Below, piece by piece: positions 1 to 7,613 of a stretch of DNA of 33,640 nucleotides (the first letter of the stretch is position 1; every line of letters begins with the position of its first letter). Made by a program: the position numbers and the translations under genes. Below the pieces are notes generated by a model. It saw only the letters and a program-made list of their open reading frames with translations. It did no database searches and had not been told where the DNA came from. Origin of the DNA: Chloroflexota bacterium (GTDB lineage: Bacteria > Chloroflexota > Limnocylindria > Limnocylindrales > CSP1-4); assembly GCA_029778235.1 (NCBI GenBank), contig JAKOQS010000168.1:71690-105329 (forward strand), written 5' to 3'.

Positions 1-1
1 C

Positions 2-385
2 ATGCAGAACACCGAGGACGGCGGCCTGATCATCGTGCCGGGCGACCGCGAGGACGTCGTCGGGGCTGCCGCGGCGCACGCCGCCGCCAGTCGCGTCCGT
101 GCCCTGGAAGAAGGTCGCGACCCACGTCGCGCCGGACCGGCCGGCCTGGTCCTGACGGGCGGCTACCGGCCCAACCTCTTCATCATCGACGAGGTCCGCC
201 GCGCCGACCTCTTCTGCTTCCTCGTCGAGCACGAGACCTACCGGGCCGCCTCGCGGATCCACGACCTGCTGGTCAAGACGCATCCCGCCGACACGGACAA
301 GATCGACGCGATCAAGGCGCTCGTGGCGGAACACCTCGACGTGGACCGCATCCTGGAGCGTTTCGCCGAGCCCTCCCCGGGCTGA
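2..385 (+). CDS. BioD-like / DRTGG-domain protein, C-terminal part (5' end outside window)
   Basis: Only the last 127 residues are visible; the frame is open to the left edge, so the ATG at position 2 is probably internal. The segment reads like the end of the DRTGG domain found in the N-terminal half of phosphotransacetylases and in stand-alone BioD-like P-loop proteins. Matching pieces are PGDREDVV near the start, GLVLTGGYRPN in the middle, LVEHETYRAASRIHDLLVK, and an ending of the type DTDKIDAIKALVAEHLDVD. The protein stops right after this domain, so no phosphate acetyltransferase catalytic domain follows. It is therefore more likely a regulatory or accessory P-loop protein than a Pta enzyme; the missing N-terminal half would decide. 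It converges on panC with 14 bp between the stop codons. Confidence 0.7.
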   Translation: MQNTEDGGLIIVPGDREDVVGAAAAHAAASRVRALEEGRDPRRAGPAGLVLTGGYRPNLFIIDEVRRADLFCFLVEHETYRAASRIHDLLVKTHPADTDKIDAIKALVAEHLDVDRILERFAEPSPG

Positions 386-403
386 GGCGCCGGCGTCGCT
401 CAG
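382..403. terminator. Short imperfect inverted repeat between convergent stops
   Basis: CTGAG (382-386) and CTCAG (399-403) can pair, with a further short GC pairing inside after a bulge. Each arm contains the stop codon of one gene (the DRTGG protein and panC). No U-tract; weak evidence. Confidence 0.2.
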
Positions 404-1266
404 GGTCTCCCGATCGTCTCCGCGTCGATGAGCCGCACGCCGCCGACGTCGGCGGCGAGCGAGAGCAGGAGCGGGCCGACCTGCGGGCCCTGGGCTTCCT
501 CCAGGATCTCGGGGTCCGCAACGCTCGCGTAGTCGAGCCGGGCTCGGGCCTCGGCGGCGACCACCGCGCGCATCGCGGCCCGGAGCGCGTCGGCCTCGGT
601 CGTCCCGGAACCGTGCAGGTCGCGCGCCGCGAGGAGCGCGCGGTGCAGCACCGTCGCCGCCGCGCGATCCGCGGGCGCCAGGCGGGCATTCCGGGAGCTC
701 ATCGCGAGCCCGTCCGGCTCGCGCACCGTGGGGCATCCGACGATCTCGCCCGGCAGCGCCAGGTCGCGCACGATCCGCCGGACGATCACCAGCTGTTGCG
801 CGTCCTTCTCGCCGAAGTACGCGCGATGCGGGGCGACGAGGCCGAGGAGGATGGCGACGACGGTGGCGACGCCCGAGAAGTGCCCCGGTCGCGAGGCGCC
901 CTCGAGGACACGGGCGATCGCGCCGGGATCGATGGTGGTCGACGACCCGTGCGGATAGACGGCCTCCACGTCCGGCACGAACGCCACGTCCACCCCGGCA
1001 TCGCGGGCGCGGTCGAGGTCGGCCGCCAGGTCGCGCGGGTACGCGGCAAGGTCCGTGGCGTCCTCGAACTGCGTCGGGTTGACGAAGATGGACATCACGA
1101 CGGTGGCGTTCTCGTCCCGCGCACGGCGAAGGAGCGAGACGTGGCCGTCGTGCAGCGCGCCCATCGTGGGCACGAAGCCCCGCGGGCCCGGCGTCCCGAC
1201 GAGGGCGTCGCGCAGCTCCGCGCGCGTCCGGGCGACGACCGGGCGCGTCCCGGCGTCGGCGGTCAC
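400..1266 (-). CDS. panC: Pantoate--beta-alanine ligase (pantothenate synthetase) PanC
   Basis: A 288-residue cytosolic enzyme that condenses pantoate with beta-alanine at the expense of ATP (to AMP and PPi), giving pantothenate. Family signatures are clear: PTMGALHDGHVSLL with the HxGH-type nucleotide motif near residue 35, IFVNPTQF for pantoate binding, FGEKDAQQ, and REPDGLAMSSRN with the KMSKS-like loop. Length matches the family (about 280-300). The start is a GTG whose last two bases overlap the panB stop (GTGA, 4 bp), the same arrangement as at the coaX/coaBC junction; an ATG further upstream would run deep into panB. It is the last gene of the coaX-coaBC-panB-panC operon. No panD (beta-alanine supply) is visible in the window. 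Confidence 0.95.
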   Translation of the reverse strand: MTADAGTRPVVARTRAELRDALVGTPGPRGFVPTMGALHDGHVSLLRRARDENATVVMSIFVNPTQFEDATDLAAYPRDLAADLDRARDAGVDVAFVPDVEAVYPHGSSTTIDPGAIARVLEGASRPGHFSGVATVVAILLGLVAPHRAYFGEKDAQQLVIVRRIVRDLALPGEIVGCPTVREPDGLAMSSRNARLAPADRAAATVLHRALLAARDLHGSGTTEADALRAAMRAVVAAEARARLDYASVADPEILEEAQGPQVGPLLLSLAADVGGVRLIDAETIGRP

Positions 1267-2198
1267 AGGTCGCGGTCGAGCGGCAGCGTGTCGTACGCGC
1301 CGGCCTCCAGGTCGGGCTGGTCGAGCGGCGATCGCCCGAGGACCTCCGCGTAGACCGACTCGTCCATGCGCACCGTCTCGGCCGCTCCCGGGAACGAGCC
1401 TTCGGCGACGTCGGAGGCGTAGGCGGCGAGCGCCTCCGCGATCGACTCGCGCAGGTGCAGGTACCGCCGGGCATGGCGCGGCAGGTGATCCACCGACAGG
1501 CCGAGGATGTCGGTGAAGAGCTGGATCTGGCCGGAGCACAGGGGCCCCGACCCGATGCCGATCGTCGGGATGCGCAGGCGGTCGGTGATCGCACCCGCCA
1601 GCTGCTCCGGGATCAGCTCGAGGACGATCGAGAACGCGCCGGCTTCGGCGACAGCCAGCGCATCGGCCAGCAGCGCCCGTGCCTGGTCCTTCGTCTTGCC
1701 CTGGACGCGGACCTTGCCGATGGCGTGGATCGCCTGCGGCGTGAGGCCGATGTGACCCATCACCGGGACGCCGTTGCGCACGAGGGCCTCGATGACCGGT
1801 GCGGTCCGCCGACCTCCCTCGACCTTGACCGCCTGGGCGCCGCCCTCCTGGAGGAACCGACGTGCGGCCGCGAGAGCGTCGTCCGGCGTCGGGTAGGTCA
1901 GGAAGGGCATGTCTCCGACCACGAGGGCTCGGCGCGCACCCCGCACGACCGCCCGCGTGTGGTGGATCATCTCGTCGAGCGAGACCCGGACCGTCGTCTC
2001 GTATCCGAGCACGACCTGGCCCAGCGAATCCCCGACGAGGATCAGCGGGATCCCGGCCTCGTCGGCCAGGCGAGCGCTCGGGTAGTCGTACGCCGTCACC
2101 GTGGGGATGCGCTGCCCCTCGGCATGCATCCGCGCGATGTCGGCCACCGTGGTCCGGACGACCCGCTCCGCACCCCCCGGTGTTCCCGTCGCGCTCAT
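1263..2198 (-). CDS. panB: 3-methyl-2-oxobutanoate hydroxymethyltransferase PanB
   Basis: Ketopantoate hydroxymethyltransferase transfers a hydroxymethyl group from 5,10-methylene-tetrahydrofolate to 2-oxoisovalerate, the first committed step to pantothenate. The 311-residue product has the TIM-barrel signatures: PTVTAYDYPSARLAD, LVGDSLGQVVLGY with the metal-binding Asp, VKVEGG, VMGHIGLTPQ, and IGIGSGPLCSGQI. It is longer than many PanB proteins (about 265-280) because of a C-terminal extension after residue 270 that shows no recognisable motif. The ATG overlaps the coaBC stop by 4 bp (ATGA) and panC begins inside its own stop, so the three products are probably translationally coupled. Reductase for ketopantoate (panE or ilvC) must lie elsewhere. 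Confidence 0.95.
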   Translation of the reverse strand: MSATGTPGGAERVVRTTVADIARMHAEGQRIPTVTAYDYPSARLADEAGIPLILVGDSLGQVVLGYETTVRVSLDEMIHHTRAVVRGARRALVVGDMPFLTYPTPDDALAAARRFLQEGGAQAVKVEGGRRTAPVIEALVRNGVPVMGHIGLTPQAIHAIGKVRVQGKTKDQARALLADALAVAEAGAFSIVLELIPEQLAGAITDRLRIPTIGIGSGPLCSGQIQLFTDILGLSVDHLPRHARRYLHLRESIAEALAAYASDVAEGSFPGAAETVRMDESVYAEVLGRSPLDQPDLEAGAYDTLPLDRDL

Positions 2199-3736
2199 AT
2201 CCCGTCGCCGCCTCCATGCTCGCCGGCGCCCGCCGGACCACCGTCAGTCTGCCCGCTGAGGCCCCGTGCGTCGAGCAGGTCGCGGACGGCATCCAGGATC
2301 CGGTCCGCCACCTCCCGCTTGGACATGAGGGGAAGGTCCTCACGCGATCCGTCCGCCGCGAGGATCGAGACCCGGTTCGTCTCCGTGCCGAACCCCGAGC
2401 CCGGCTCGGCGACGTCGTTGGCGACGAGAAGGTCCACGCCCTTGCGGCGCAACTTCGCGGGCGCGCGGTCGAGCGACCCCGTCTCCGCGGCGAACCCCAC
2501 GAGGACCGGCCGCCCGGATGCGCCGGTGCGGCCGCCCGCCGATCCTTCGGCCGCCGCGCGGGCCGCGACCTCGCCCGCGACCCCGGCCACCTCCGCGAGC
2601 ACGTCGGGCGTGGCCTCGAGCTCCAGCGTCATCGTGCCGGAGCGTTCCAGCTTGGCCTCGGCGACGCGCCGCGGTCGGAAGTCCGCGACCGCGGCCGCCA
2701 TGACCAGCGCATCGAAGCCGGGTGCGACGAGCATCGCCTGCACGTCCGTGCCCTCCCGGGGTGGGTCGAGCAGGTCGAGCAGGGCGTGACGCATGGCCTC
2801 GGCGGTCTCGGCCCGGACGATCCGGACTCCCTCGGGGGCCGCCGCGGCCGTCATCCCCGCGACCACCGTGACGTCGGCACCGCGATCGCGGGCGGCCTCG
2901 GCGACCGCGAACCCCATCTTCCCCGTGGACCGATTCCCGATGTAGCGGACGGGGTCGATGGGCTCGGCCGTCCCGCCGGCGGTCACGACGACGCGCCGTC
3001 CGAGGAGGTCCGCATCGCGCACGTCGCCGACCGTCGGCGGGAGCGCTGCCTGGCTGGGGGCGCGGACCGGTCGGTCGCCGATCGCCGCCACGATCGCGTC
3101 CACGATCTCGGGCAGCGGCGCGAGCCTCCCGGGCCCCGTCTGCCCGGACGCGAGCGGCCCGGCGTCGGGGCCGACGATCGCGTACCCGTACGAGCGGAGC
3201 CTGTCGGCGTTCGCCTGCGTGGCCGGGTGGGCCCACATGTCGCCGTCCATCGCCGGCGCGATCACGATCGGCGCCGACGTGGCGATGCACGTCGCGGTCA
3301 CCGTGTCGCTGGCGAGACCGGCGGCCATCGCCGCCATCCAGGCCGCCGTCGCCGGCGCCACGACGATCGCGTCGGCGGCGTCGGCCACGATGATGTGGCC
3401 GATGCGCCCGTCGGGCAGGAGGGCGAGCACGTCGTCGTCCACGCGGCGGCGCGACAGGGCCTCGAGAGCGAGCGGGGCGACGAAGCGCGATGCCCCGTTC
3501 GAGAGGATGCACTGGACCTCCGCCCCCTCGGCGCGGAGGAGGCGCAGGAGCTCGACCGCCTTGTACGCCGCGATCGAGCCGGTGACCCCGAGCCCGACGA
3601 AGCGACCCGCCAGGCGCCCGGCCGGGTCCGGCGCGGGACCCCGAGTCCCGGGCATCTGACCCGGCGCCGTCGGATGGCCGGGGGTCGCGCCCGGCGTCGT
3701 GGATCCGCCCGGGCCCGCGCGGTGCTGCGCGGTCAC
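2195..3736 (-). CDS. coaBC: Bifunctional phosphopantothenoylcysteine synthetase/decarboxylase CoaBC
   Basis: A 513-residue two-domain enzyme converting 4'-phosphopantothenate to 4'-phosphopantetheine. The flavin-dependent decarboxylase half (CoaC) starts at about residue 46 (GLGVTGSIAAYKAVELLR) and has His114 (GHIIVADAAD), APATAAW, PAMDGDMW and ASGQTGPGRL. The synthetase half (CoaB) starts near 245 (GRRVVVTAGGTAEPIDPVR) with NRSTGKMG, AAAVADFRP, GFAAETG and LLVANDV. Compared with the E. coli Dfp residues Asn125 and Cys158, this protein has Asp164 and Ser197. The GTG start overlaps the coaX stop by 4 bp; it adds a Pro/Gly/Ala-rich leader of about 45 residues. An ATG at 3655 is an alternative start giving a protein 27 residues shorter. 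Gly-rich C-terminal tail of about 20 residues. Confidence 0.95.
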   Translation of the reverse strand: MTAQHRAGPGGSTTPGATPGHPTAPGQMPGTRGPAPDPAGRLAGRFVGLGVTGSIAAYKAVELLRLLRAEGAEVQCILSNGASRFVAPLALEALSRRRVDDDVLALLPDGRIGHIIVADAADAIVVAPATAAWMAAMAAGLASDTVTATCIATSAPIVIAPAMDGDMWAHPATQANADRLRSYGYAIVGPDAGPLASGQTGPGRLAPLPEIVDAIVAAIGDRPVRAPSQAALPPTVGDVRDADLLGRRVVVTAGGTAEPIDPVRYIGNRSTGKMGFAVAEAARDRGADVTVVAGMTAAAAPEGVRIVRAETAEAMRHALLDLLDPPREGTDVQAMLVAPGFDALVMAAAVADFRPRRVAEAKLERSGTMTLELEATPDVLAEVAGVAGEVAARAAAEGSAGGRTGASGRPVLVGFAAETGSLDRAPAKLRRKGVDLLVANDVAEPGSGFGTETNRVSILAADGSREDLPLMSKREVADRILDAVRDLLDARGLSGQTDGGPAGAGEHGGGDGI

Positions 3737-4518
3737 GCAGGGATCTCCATGGCCAGGATCAGCAGCCCCCGGAGCGTGAGGTCGGGGTCGATCGCGTCCA
3801 CGCCCTCGATCCCCCGTGCCCACGGCGCTGCCGAGAGGCCCCCGGTGAGGATCGCCCGGATCGAGGCGGGGTCGCGGTCCGTCCCGGCAGCGAGCTCGGC
3901 CCGCGTGCGCGCGAGCAGCCCCGACGCGAGCGCCTGGTAGCCGATGACCGTCCCCGCCTGCATCGCCGTCGCCGTGTCCCGGCCGATGACGGTGGCCGGC
4001 TCCCGCAGATCGACCCGCGGAAGACGGGCCGTCCGCGCGGCGAGCGCCTCAAGGCCGATCTCCAGCCCGGGCGCGATCGCGCCGCCCACGTACGCCCCGT
4101 CGGGCGCGACCACGTCGAATGTCGTGGCGGTCCCGAAGTCCACGACGATCGCGGGCGCCCCGTGGAGGCGGACCGCCGCGAGCGCGTTGACGAGCCGGTC
4201 TGGGCCGACCTCCGAGGGCCGATCCACCCTGACCTCGACCGGGACGGTCGCAGTCGACGCCGCGAGGAGCGGCACCGCCCGTCGCAGCGCGAGGGTCGCC
4301 AGCGACGCGTCGAGGGACGGCACGACCGACGCCGCCACGATCCGGTCCACCTCGTCGATCGTCGCGCCGTCGAGATGCAGGAGCGCATCGAGAAGGATCT
4401 CCAGCTCGTCCGCCGTGGACGCGCGCCGCGTGCCGGCGCGCCGGACCGCCGCGAGCGCGCCCTCGCGCTCCGTGCCGACCGTGATGTTCGTGTTCCCGAC
4501 GTCGACGAGCAGGAGCAT
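3733..4518 (-). CDS. coaX: Type III pantothenate kinase CoaX
   Basis: The 261-residue product phosphorylates pantothenate, the first step of CoA synthesis proper. It belongs to the CoaX (type III) family, not CoaA or eukaryotic-type CoaW: the N-terminus MLLLVDVGNTNITVG is the phosphate-1 loop of the ASKHA fold, followed by GPDRLVNALAA, the central VVDFGTATTFDVV (phosphate-2) with YVGGAIAPG, and a C-terminal AILTGG. Type III kinases typically need a monovalent cation and are not feedback-inhibited by CoA (family knowledge). The ATG at 4518 starts directly at the conserved LLLVDVGNTN. A -10-like TACCAT ends only 6 nt upstream, suggesting a leaderless mRNA. First gene of the CoA operon, transcribed away from the gene at 4665. 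Confidence 0.95.
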   Translation of the reverse strand: MLLLVDVGNTNITVGTEREGALAAVRRAGTRRASTADELEILLDALLHLDGATIDEVDRIVAASVVPSLDASLATLALRRAVPLLAASTATVPVEVRVDRPSEVGPDRLVNALAAVRLHGAPAIVVDFGTATTFDVVAPDGAYVGGAIAPGLEIGLEALAARTARLPRVDLREPATVIGRDTATAMQAGTVIGYQALASGLLARTRAELAAGTDRDPASIRAILTGGLSAAPWARGIEGVDAIDPDLTLRGLLILAMEIPA

Positions 4519-4524
4519 GGCCCC

Positions 4525-4530
4525 ATGGTA
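4525..4530 (-). promoter_or_regulatory. -10 box of the coaX operon, abutting the start codon
   Basis: On the minus strand TACCAT is separated from the coaX ATG by 6 nt, so transcription starting 7 nt downstream would begin at the A of ATG (leaderless). No good -35 hexamer is seen 16-18 bp upstream. The same TACCAT hexamer appears before greA with a reasonable -35. Confidence 0.45.
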
Positions 4531-4593
4531 GACCGGCATGCCGCGCCGCCGTCCGGGATGCATCTTGGCCGTGTCGCCGGCCGTCCCTGCCGG

Positions 4594-4599
4594 TACCAT
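4594..4599 (+). promoter_or_regulatory. Possible -10 box for the gene at 4665
   Basis: A second TACCAT hexamer on the plus strand in the 146-bp divergent region, about 65 nt before the ATG at 4665. No convincing -35 is seen at the usual distance, so this is weak support. Confidence 0.25.
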
Positions 4600-4664
4600 C
4601 CGTCACGTCCGGCGCCGCCCGTCCCCGGGGGGCCCAGGACCGCGCGAGGAGGCCCGCCCCGCCG

Positions 4665-5078
4665 ATGTCCGCGAAGTTCTTCGTCAACGGCGGCATCGTC
4701 ACCGGTCGCGCGGACATGCTCAACCTCCTGCGTCCGCTCCTCAAGCAGACCGTGACGTACGCTTACCTGCGCGGGAGCGAGGTCGTCGCCAGCGGCACCG
4801 GCTGGATCGAACGGATCGTCATGGACGAGCCGGAGACCTCCACGTACTTCACGCCGCTCGTCGTCTGCATCAACGTGGACTCCTTCGAGCACCTCGAGTT
4901 CGACACGCGTGCCGATCAGCTGCTCTCCTACACGCTCGTCCAGGGCGACGAGCGCATCCGCATCGAGTTCGCGCCGCTCGACCGTCCGGCCGAGTCGGCC
5001 GCGAACAGGCAGTTGCGCCTGCCCGAGTCGGACTACGTCCAGATGGAGCTCACCGGGCTCGAGACGGACGAGGCCTGA
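4665..5078 (+). CDS. Hypothetical protein, 137 aa, family not recognised
   Basis: I do not recognise this family. The product is 137 residues, without signal peptide or membrane segment, and looks like a compact beta-rich domain: FFVNGGIVTGR, QTVTYAYLRGSEVVASGTGWIERI, PLVVCINVDSFEHLEFDT, LLSYTLVQGDERIRIEFAPL. It ends in an acidic segment. A strong Shine-Dalgarno match (GAGGAGG, 4646-4652) stands 12 nt before the ATG. Codon use is like its neighbours (G/C in third positions) and the frame is bounded by two well identified genes, so it is very likely real. It is divergent from the CoA operon and sits upstream of the M16 peptidase with a 196-bp gap, so neighbours do not predict its role. Confidence 0.8.
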   Translation: MSAKFFVNGGIVTGRADMLNLLRPLLKQTVTYAYLRGSEVVASGTGWIERIVMDEPETSTYFTPLVVCINVDSFEHLEFDTRADQLLSYTLVQGDERIRIEFAPLDRPAESAANRQLRLPESDYVQMELTGLETDEA

Positions 5079-5261
5079 CGCCGGGTCGTCGCCGGCCGCG
5101 CGGGAGAGAGCGCGCGGCGCGGGCGCGGGGAGGGGCGCGCGCCGGGGACGCGCGCCGAGAGGGAGCGGATCGGCGCGGCCGGGACTCCGCGCCGGGTCCG
5201 CCGCGGGTGAGGTCGCGGACGAGGAGGCCGGGAGCGCCTCGGCCGTGCTCGCCGTTTCCGG

Positions 5262-5267
5262 TACGCT
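5262..5267 (+). promoter_or_regulatory. -10 box abutting the M16 peptidase start
   Basis: TACGCT ends 7 nt before the ATG at 5275, which would place the transcription start on or beside the start codon. No clear -35. The rest of the 5079-5274 gap is extremely GC-rich, contains GA-rich runs, and shows no other feature I can support. Confidence 0.35.
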
Positions 5268-5274
5268 TCCGCCG

Positions 5275-6594
5275 ATGTACCAACGGACCGTGCTGCCGGA
5301 CGGGCTGCGCGTCATCACCGCACGCGCGCCGGGGGCCCGCTCGTTCGCGATCGCGGCGTTCGTGCTCGCGGGCGCGCGTCACGAGGGGCCCGGCGACGCC
5401 GGCATCGCCCATTTCATGGAGCACCTGACGTTCAAGGGGACGGCCGCGTACCCCAGCAGCCGCGCGCTCTCCGGGTGGATCGAGGGCGTCGGCGGCGGCT
5501 GTAACGCGGCGACCGACCGGGAATCCACGGTCTTCTGGGCGCGGGTCCCGGTCGCCGAGGCGGACCGTGCCGTGGGCGTCCTGGGCGAGCTCGTCGCGCG
5601 GCCGCTGCTCGACGCGGCCGAGATCGAGCGGGAGAAGGACGTCATCGTCGAGGAGATCCGCTCGTACGAGGACGACCCGTCGGAGTTCGCGGGGATCCTC
5701 TTCGACCGGGCGATGTTCGGCGACGGGCCCCTGGGCCGGGAGATCGCCGGCGACGAGGCGAGCGTCCGCGGCCTGACGCCGGACGCGATCCGTGCGTTCT
5801 GGCGTTCGCGCTACCGGCCCGAGCGGACGGTGGTGGCGGCGGTCGGGGACATCGACCACGCGGACGTCGCCCGCCGCGTGGCGTCCGCCTTCGCCTGGCC
5901 GGAGCCCACAGCCGGGAGCGCCGATGATCGGGGCGCCGGGCCGGCCGACCTCCCGCCGGTCGATCCCGCGCCGCCGCTCCCTGCGGGCGAACGGGTCCTC
6001 GTGGACCGACGCGACACGAGCCAGGTGCAGCTGACGCTCGGCGTGCCGGCGCTGCGCCGGGACCATCCCGACCAGTGGGTCCTCGAGCTGCTCAACGGGA
6101 TCATCGGCGAGGGGATGAGCAGCCGGCTCTTCCTCACGGTCCGCGAGGAGCGTGGGCTCGCGTACGACGTGGACTCGTACATCGTCGACTACGCCGATGC
6201 GGGGGCCTTCGTCGTCCGCGCCGGCGTGGACCCGGCGCGGCTCCGACGCGCGCTCCGGGCCATCCTCGACGAGCTCGCGCGCCTGCGCGAGGAGGACGTG
6301 CCCGCCGACGAGCTGCGGAAGGCGCAGGGGCACCTGTGCGGCCGGCTCGAGCTCCGCCTGGAGGAGACGCGACATCTCGCCTCCTGGCTCGGCGCCCAGG
6401 AGGCGCTCCACGAGCGCGTCCACACGCTCGAGGAGGCGGTCGCGGAGATCCGTGCGGTCGACGCGGCGGCGATCCGCCGGCTGGCCGGCGAGCTCTTCGC
6501 CGACGCCGGAATCCGGCTCGCCCTCGTCGCACCGAAGGGGTCCGCGCGAGGCATCGAGGCCGCGCTCGGCTTCGAAGGGAGGCGGCGTCCGTGA
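5275..6594 (+). CDS. M16 family zinc metallopeptidase
   Basis: A 439-residue insulinase/pitrilysin-family peptidase of the single-chain bacterial type (about 400-440 residues, two homologous halves). The inverted zinc motif HxxEH is present as HFMEH (His46, Glu49, His50), and the third zinc ligand Glu126 lies 75 residues further on in KDVIVEEI, which is the expected spacing. The second half carries the conserved VREERGLAYDVDSY, whose Arg and Tyr contact substrate in this family. No signal peptide is seen, so it probably acts in the cytoplasm. The ATG gives the usual family N-terminus (TVLPDGLRVITA). Its stop overlaps the GTG of the next gene by 4 bp, linking it to a TPR-like protein and ndk. 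The substrate cannot be inferred. Confidence 0.93.
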   Translation: MYQRTVLPDGLRVITARAPGARSFAIAAFVLAGARHEGPGDAGIAHFMEHLTFKGTAAYPSSRALSGWIEGVGGGCNAATDRESTVFWARVPVAEADRAVGVLGELVARPLLDAAEIEREKDVIVEEIRSYEDDPSEFAGILFDRAMFGDGPLGREIAGDEASVRGLTPDAIRAFWRSRYRPERTVVAAVGDIDHADVARRVASAFAWPEPTAGSADDRGAGPADLPPVDPAPPLPAGERVLVDRRDTSQVQLTLGVPALRRDHPDQWVLELLNGIIGEGMSSRLFLTVREERGLAYDVDSYIVDYADAGAFVVRAGVDPARLRRALRAILDELARLREEDVPADELRKAQGHLCGRLELRLEETRHLASWLGAQEALHERVHTLEEAVAEIRAVDAAAIRRLAGELFADAGIRLALVAPKGSARGIEAALGFEGRRRP

Positions 6595-7613
6595 CCACTC
6601 CCGGCCCGGCCGTCACGCCGACCGACGGGCGCGCCGATCGCCTGCGCCTCGCCCGCCTCCACCTGCGCACGGGCGCGGTCGCCCTCGCGCGCGTGGAGCT
6701 GGAGGCCGCGGCCGGGGCCGGTGAGCTCGACGACGCGGCACTGGCCGACATCGCGGAGGCCCGGTGGCGGACGGGAGACCTCGCCGGGGCGGGTGAGGCG
6801 GCCGCGGCTCATCTCGCGGCCGGCGGCGACGACCTGGCAGCCCTGGTCATCGCCGCCGAGGCCGCTGCCGCGCAGGGCGGCGCGGACGAAGCGGCCATGC
6901 TCGTCGACACGGTGATCCGCCGCGCGGGTCCGAGGCTCGCCGCGGTCGTCGCGGGGATCCCTCTCGGCGCCCCGTGGCCGCCCGGCGTAGACGTCGCGGC
7001 GCCGGAGCCGGAGCCGCGCCGGGACCTCGCCACCCTGGTGGAGTCCTCCGCCACGGCACCGATCGCACCGCTCGTTCCCATCGGTGCCGGGCGCGCGGTC
7101 GCCCGTGCGGTCGGAGGTCCCGTGGCGGCGACCCCCGAGGCGGCGGCCGCCGCGGATCCGCAGGCGGCGTACGCGGCAGGATCGGACGCGCTCGCGGCCG
7201 GCGACCGCGACGGCGCCGCGCTCCACCTCGCCGTGGCGCTCCGTCTCTCCCCGGCGCTCGCGCCGGCGATCCTCTCGACCGTCGGCGGGACACCCGGCCC
7301 GGCATACGACATGCTCCGCGGCGACGCGTTCCGCATCGTCGGCCACCAGTCCGACGCCCTGCGCTGTTACGCGGCCGCGGCCGTCGCGCTGTCCGAGCGC
7401 CGTGCGGCCGCCGCCGGAGTGGTGGGCCCCGTCGCAGGAGTGGTGGGCCCCACCGCCGTCGCCGACCCGGGCGGCGCCGACGTTGCCGGGAGCTTCGCCG
7501 ACGCGAGCGGCTCCGCCGGCGACGACCCACGAGCGTCGCTCGAGACCGGCGGCCCGTCGGATGTGAACACGTCGACCGCGACACGTGCCCAGCCATCGGA
7601 GGAGACATCGTGA
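6591..7613 (+). CDS. TPR-like hypothetical protein
   Basis: A 340-residue, very Ala-rich soluble protein. Residues from about 15 to 115 look like helical tetratricopeptide-type repeats (LRLARLHLRTGAVALARVEL, then DIAEARWRTGDLAGAGEAA, then a segment ending in AAAQGGADEAAML). A similar helical stretch lies in the second half (AAYAAGSDALAAGDRDGAAL). The last 80 residues are low complexity. There is no signal peptide, and I recognise no enzyme motif. The start is a GTG overlapping the peptidase stop, and its own stop overlaps the ndk GTG, so the three genes are probably translated together. A scaffold or protein-interaction role would fit the repeats but is only an inference. A 15-bp direct repeat with 21-bp period falls in the low-complexity part. 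Confidence 0.7.
   Translation: MTTPGPAVTPTDGRADRLRLARLHLRTGAVALARVELEAAAGAGELDDAALADIAEARWRTGDLAGAGEAAAAHLAAGGDDLAALVIAAEAAAAQGGADEAAMLVDTVIRRAGPRLAAVVAGIPLGAPWPPGVDVAAPEPEPRRDLATLVESSATAPIAPLVPIGAGRAVARAVGGPVAATPEAAAAADPQAAYAAGSDALAAGDRDGAALHLAVALRLSPALAPAILSTVGGTPGPAYDMLRGDAFRIVGHQSDALRCYAAAAVALSERRAAAAGVVGPVAGVVGPTAVADPGGADVAGSFADASGSAGDDPRASLETGGPSDVNTSTATRAQPSEETS
7416..7451 (+). repeat. Imperfect 21-bp in-frame tandem repeat
   Basis: The 15-mer ggagtggtgggcccc occurs at 7416-7430 and 7437-7451. It encodes two GVVGP units in the low-complexity tail of the TPR-like protein and probably arose by slippage. Confidence 0.7.

Noticed and set aside
5050-6423. Long minus-strand open frame antisense to the M16 peptidase
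   Set aside because: No recognisable domain, composition typical of a shadow frame, and the peptidase motifs on the other strand are complete.
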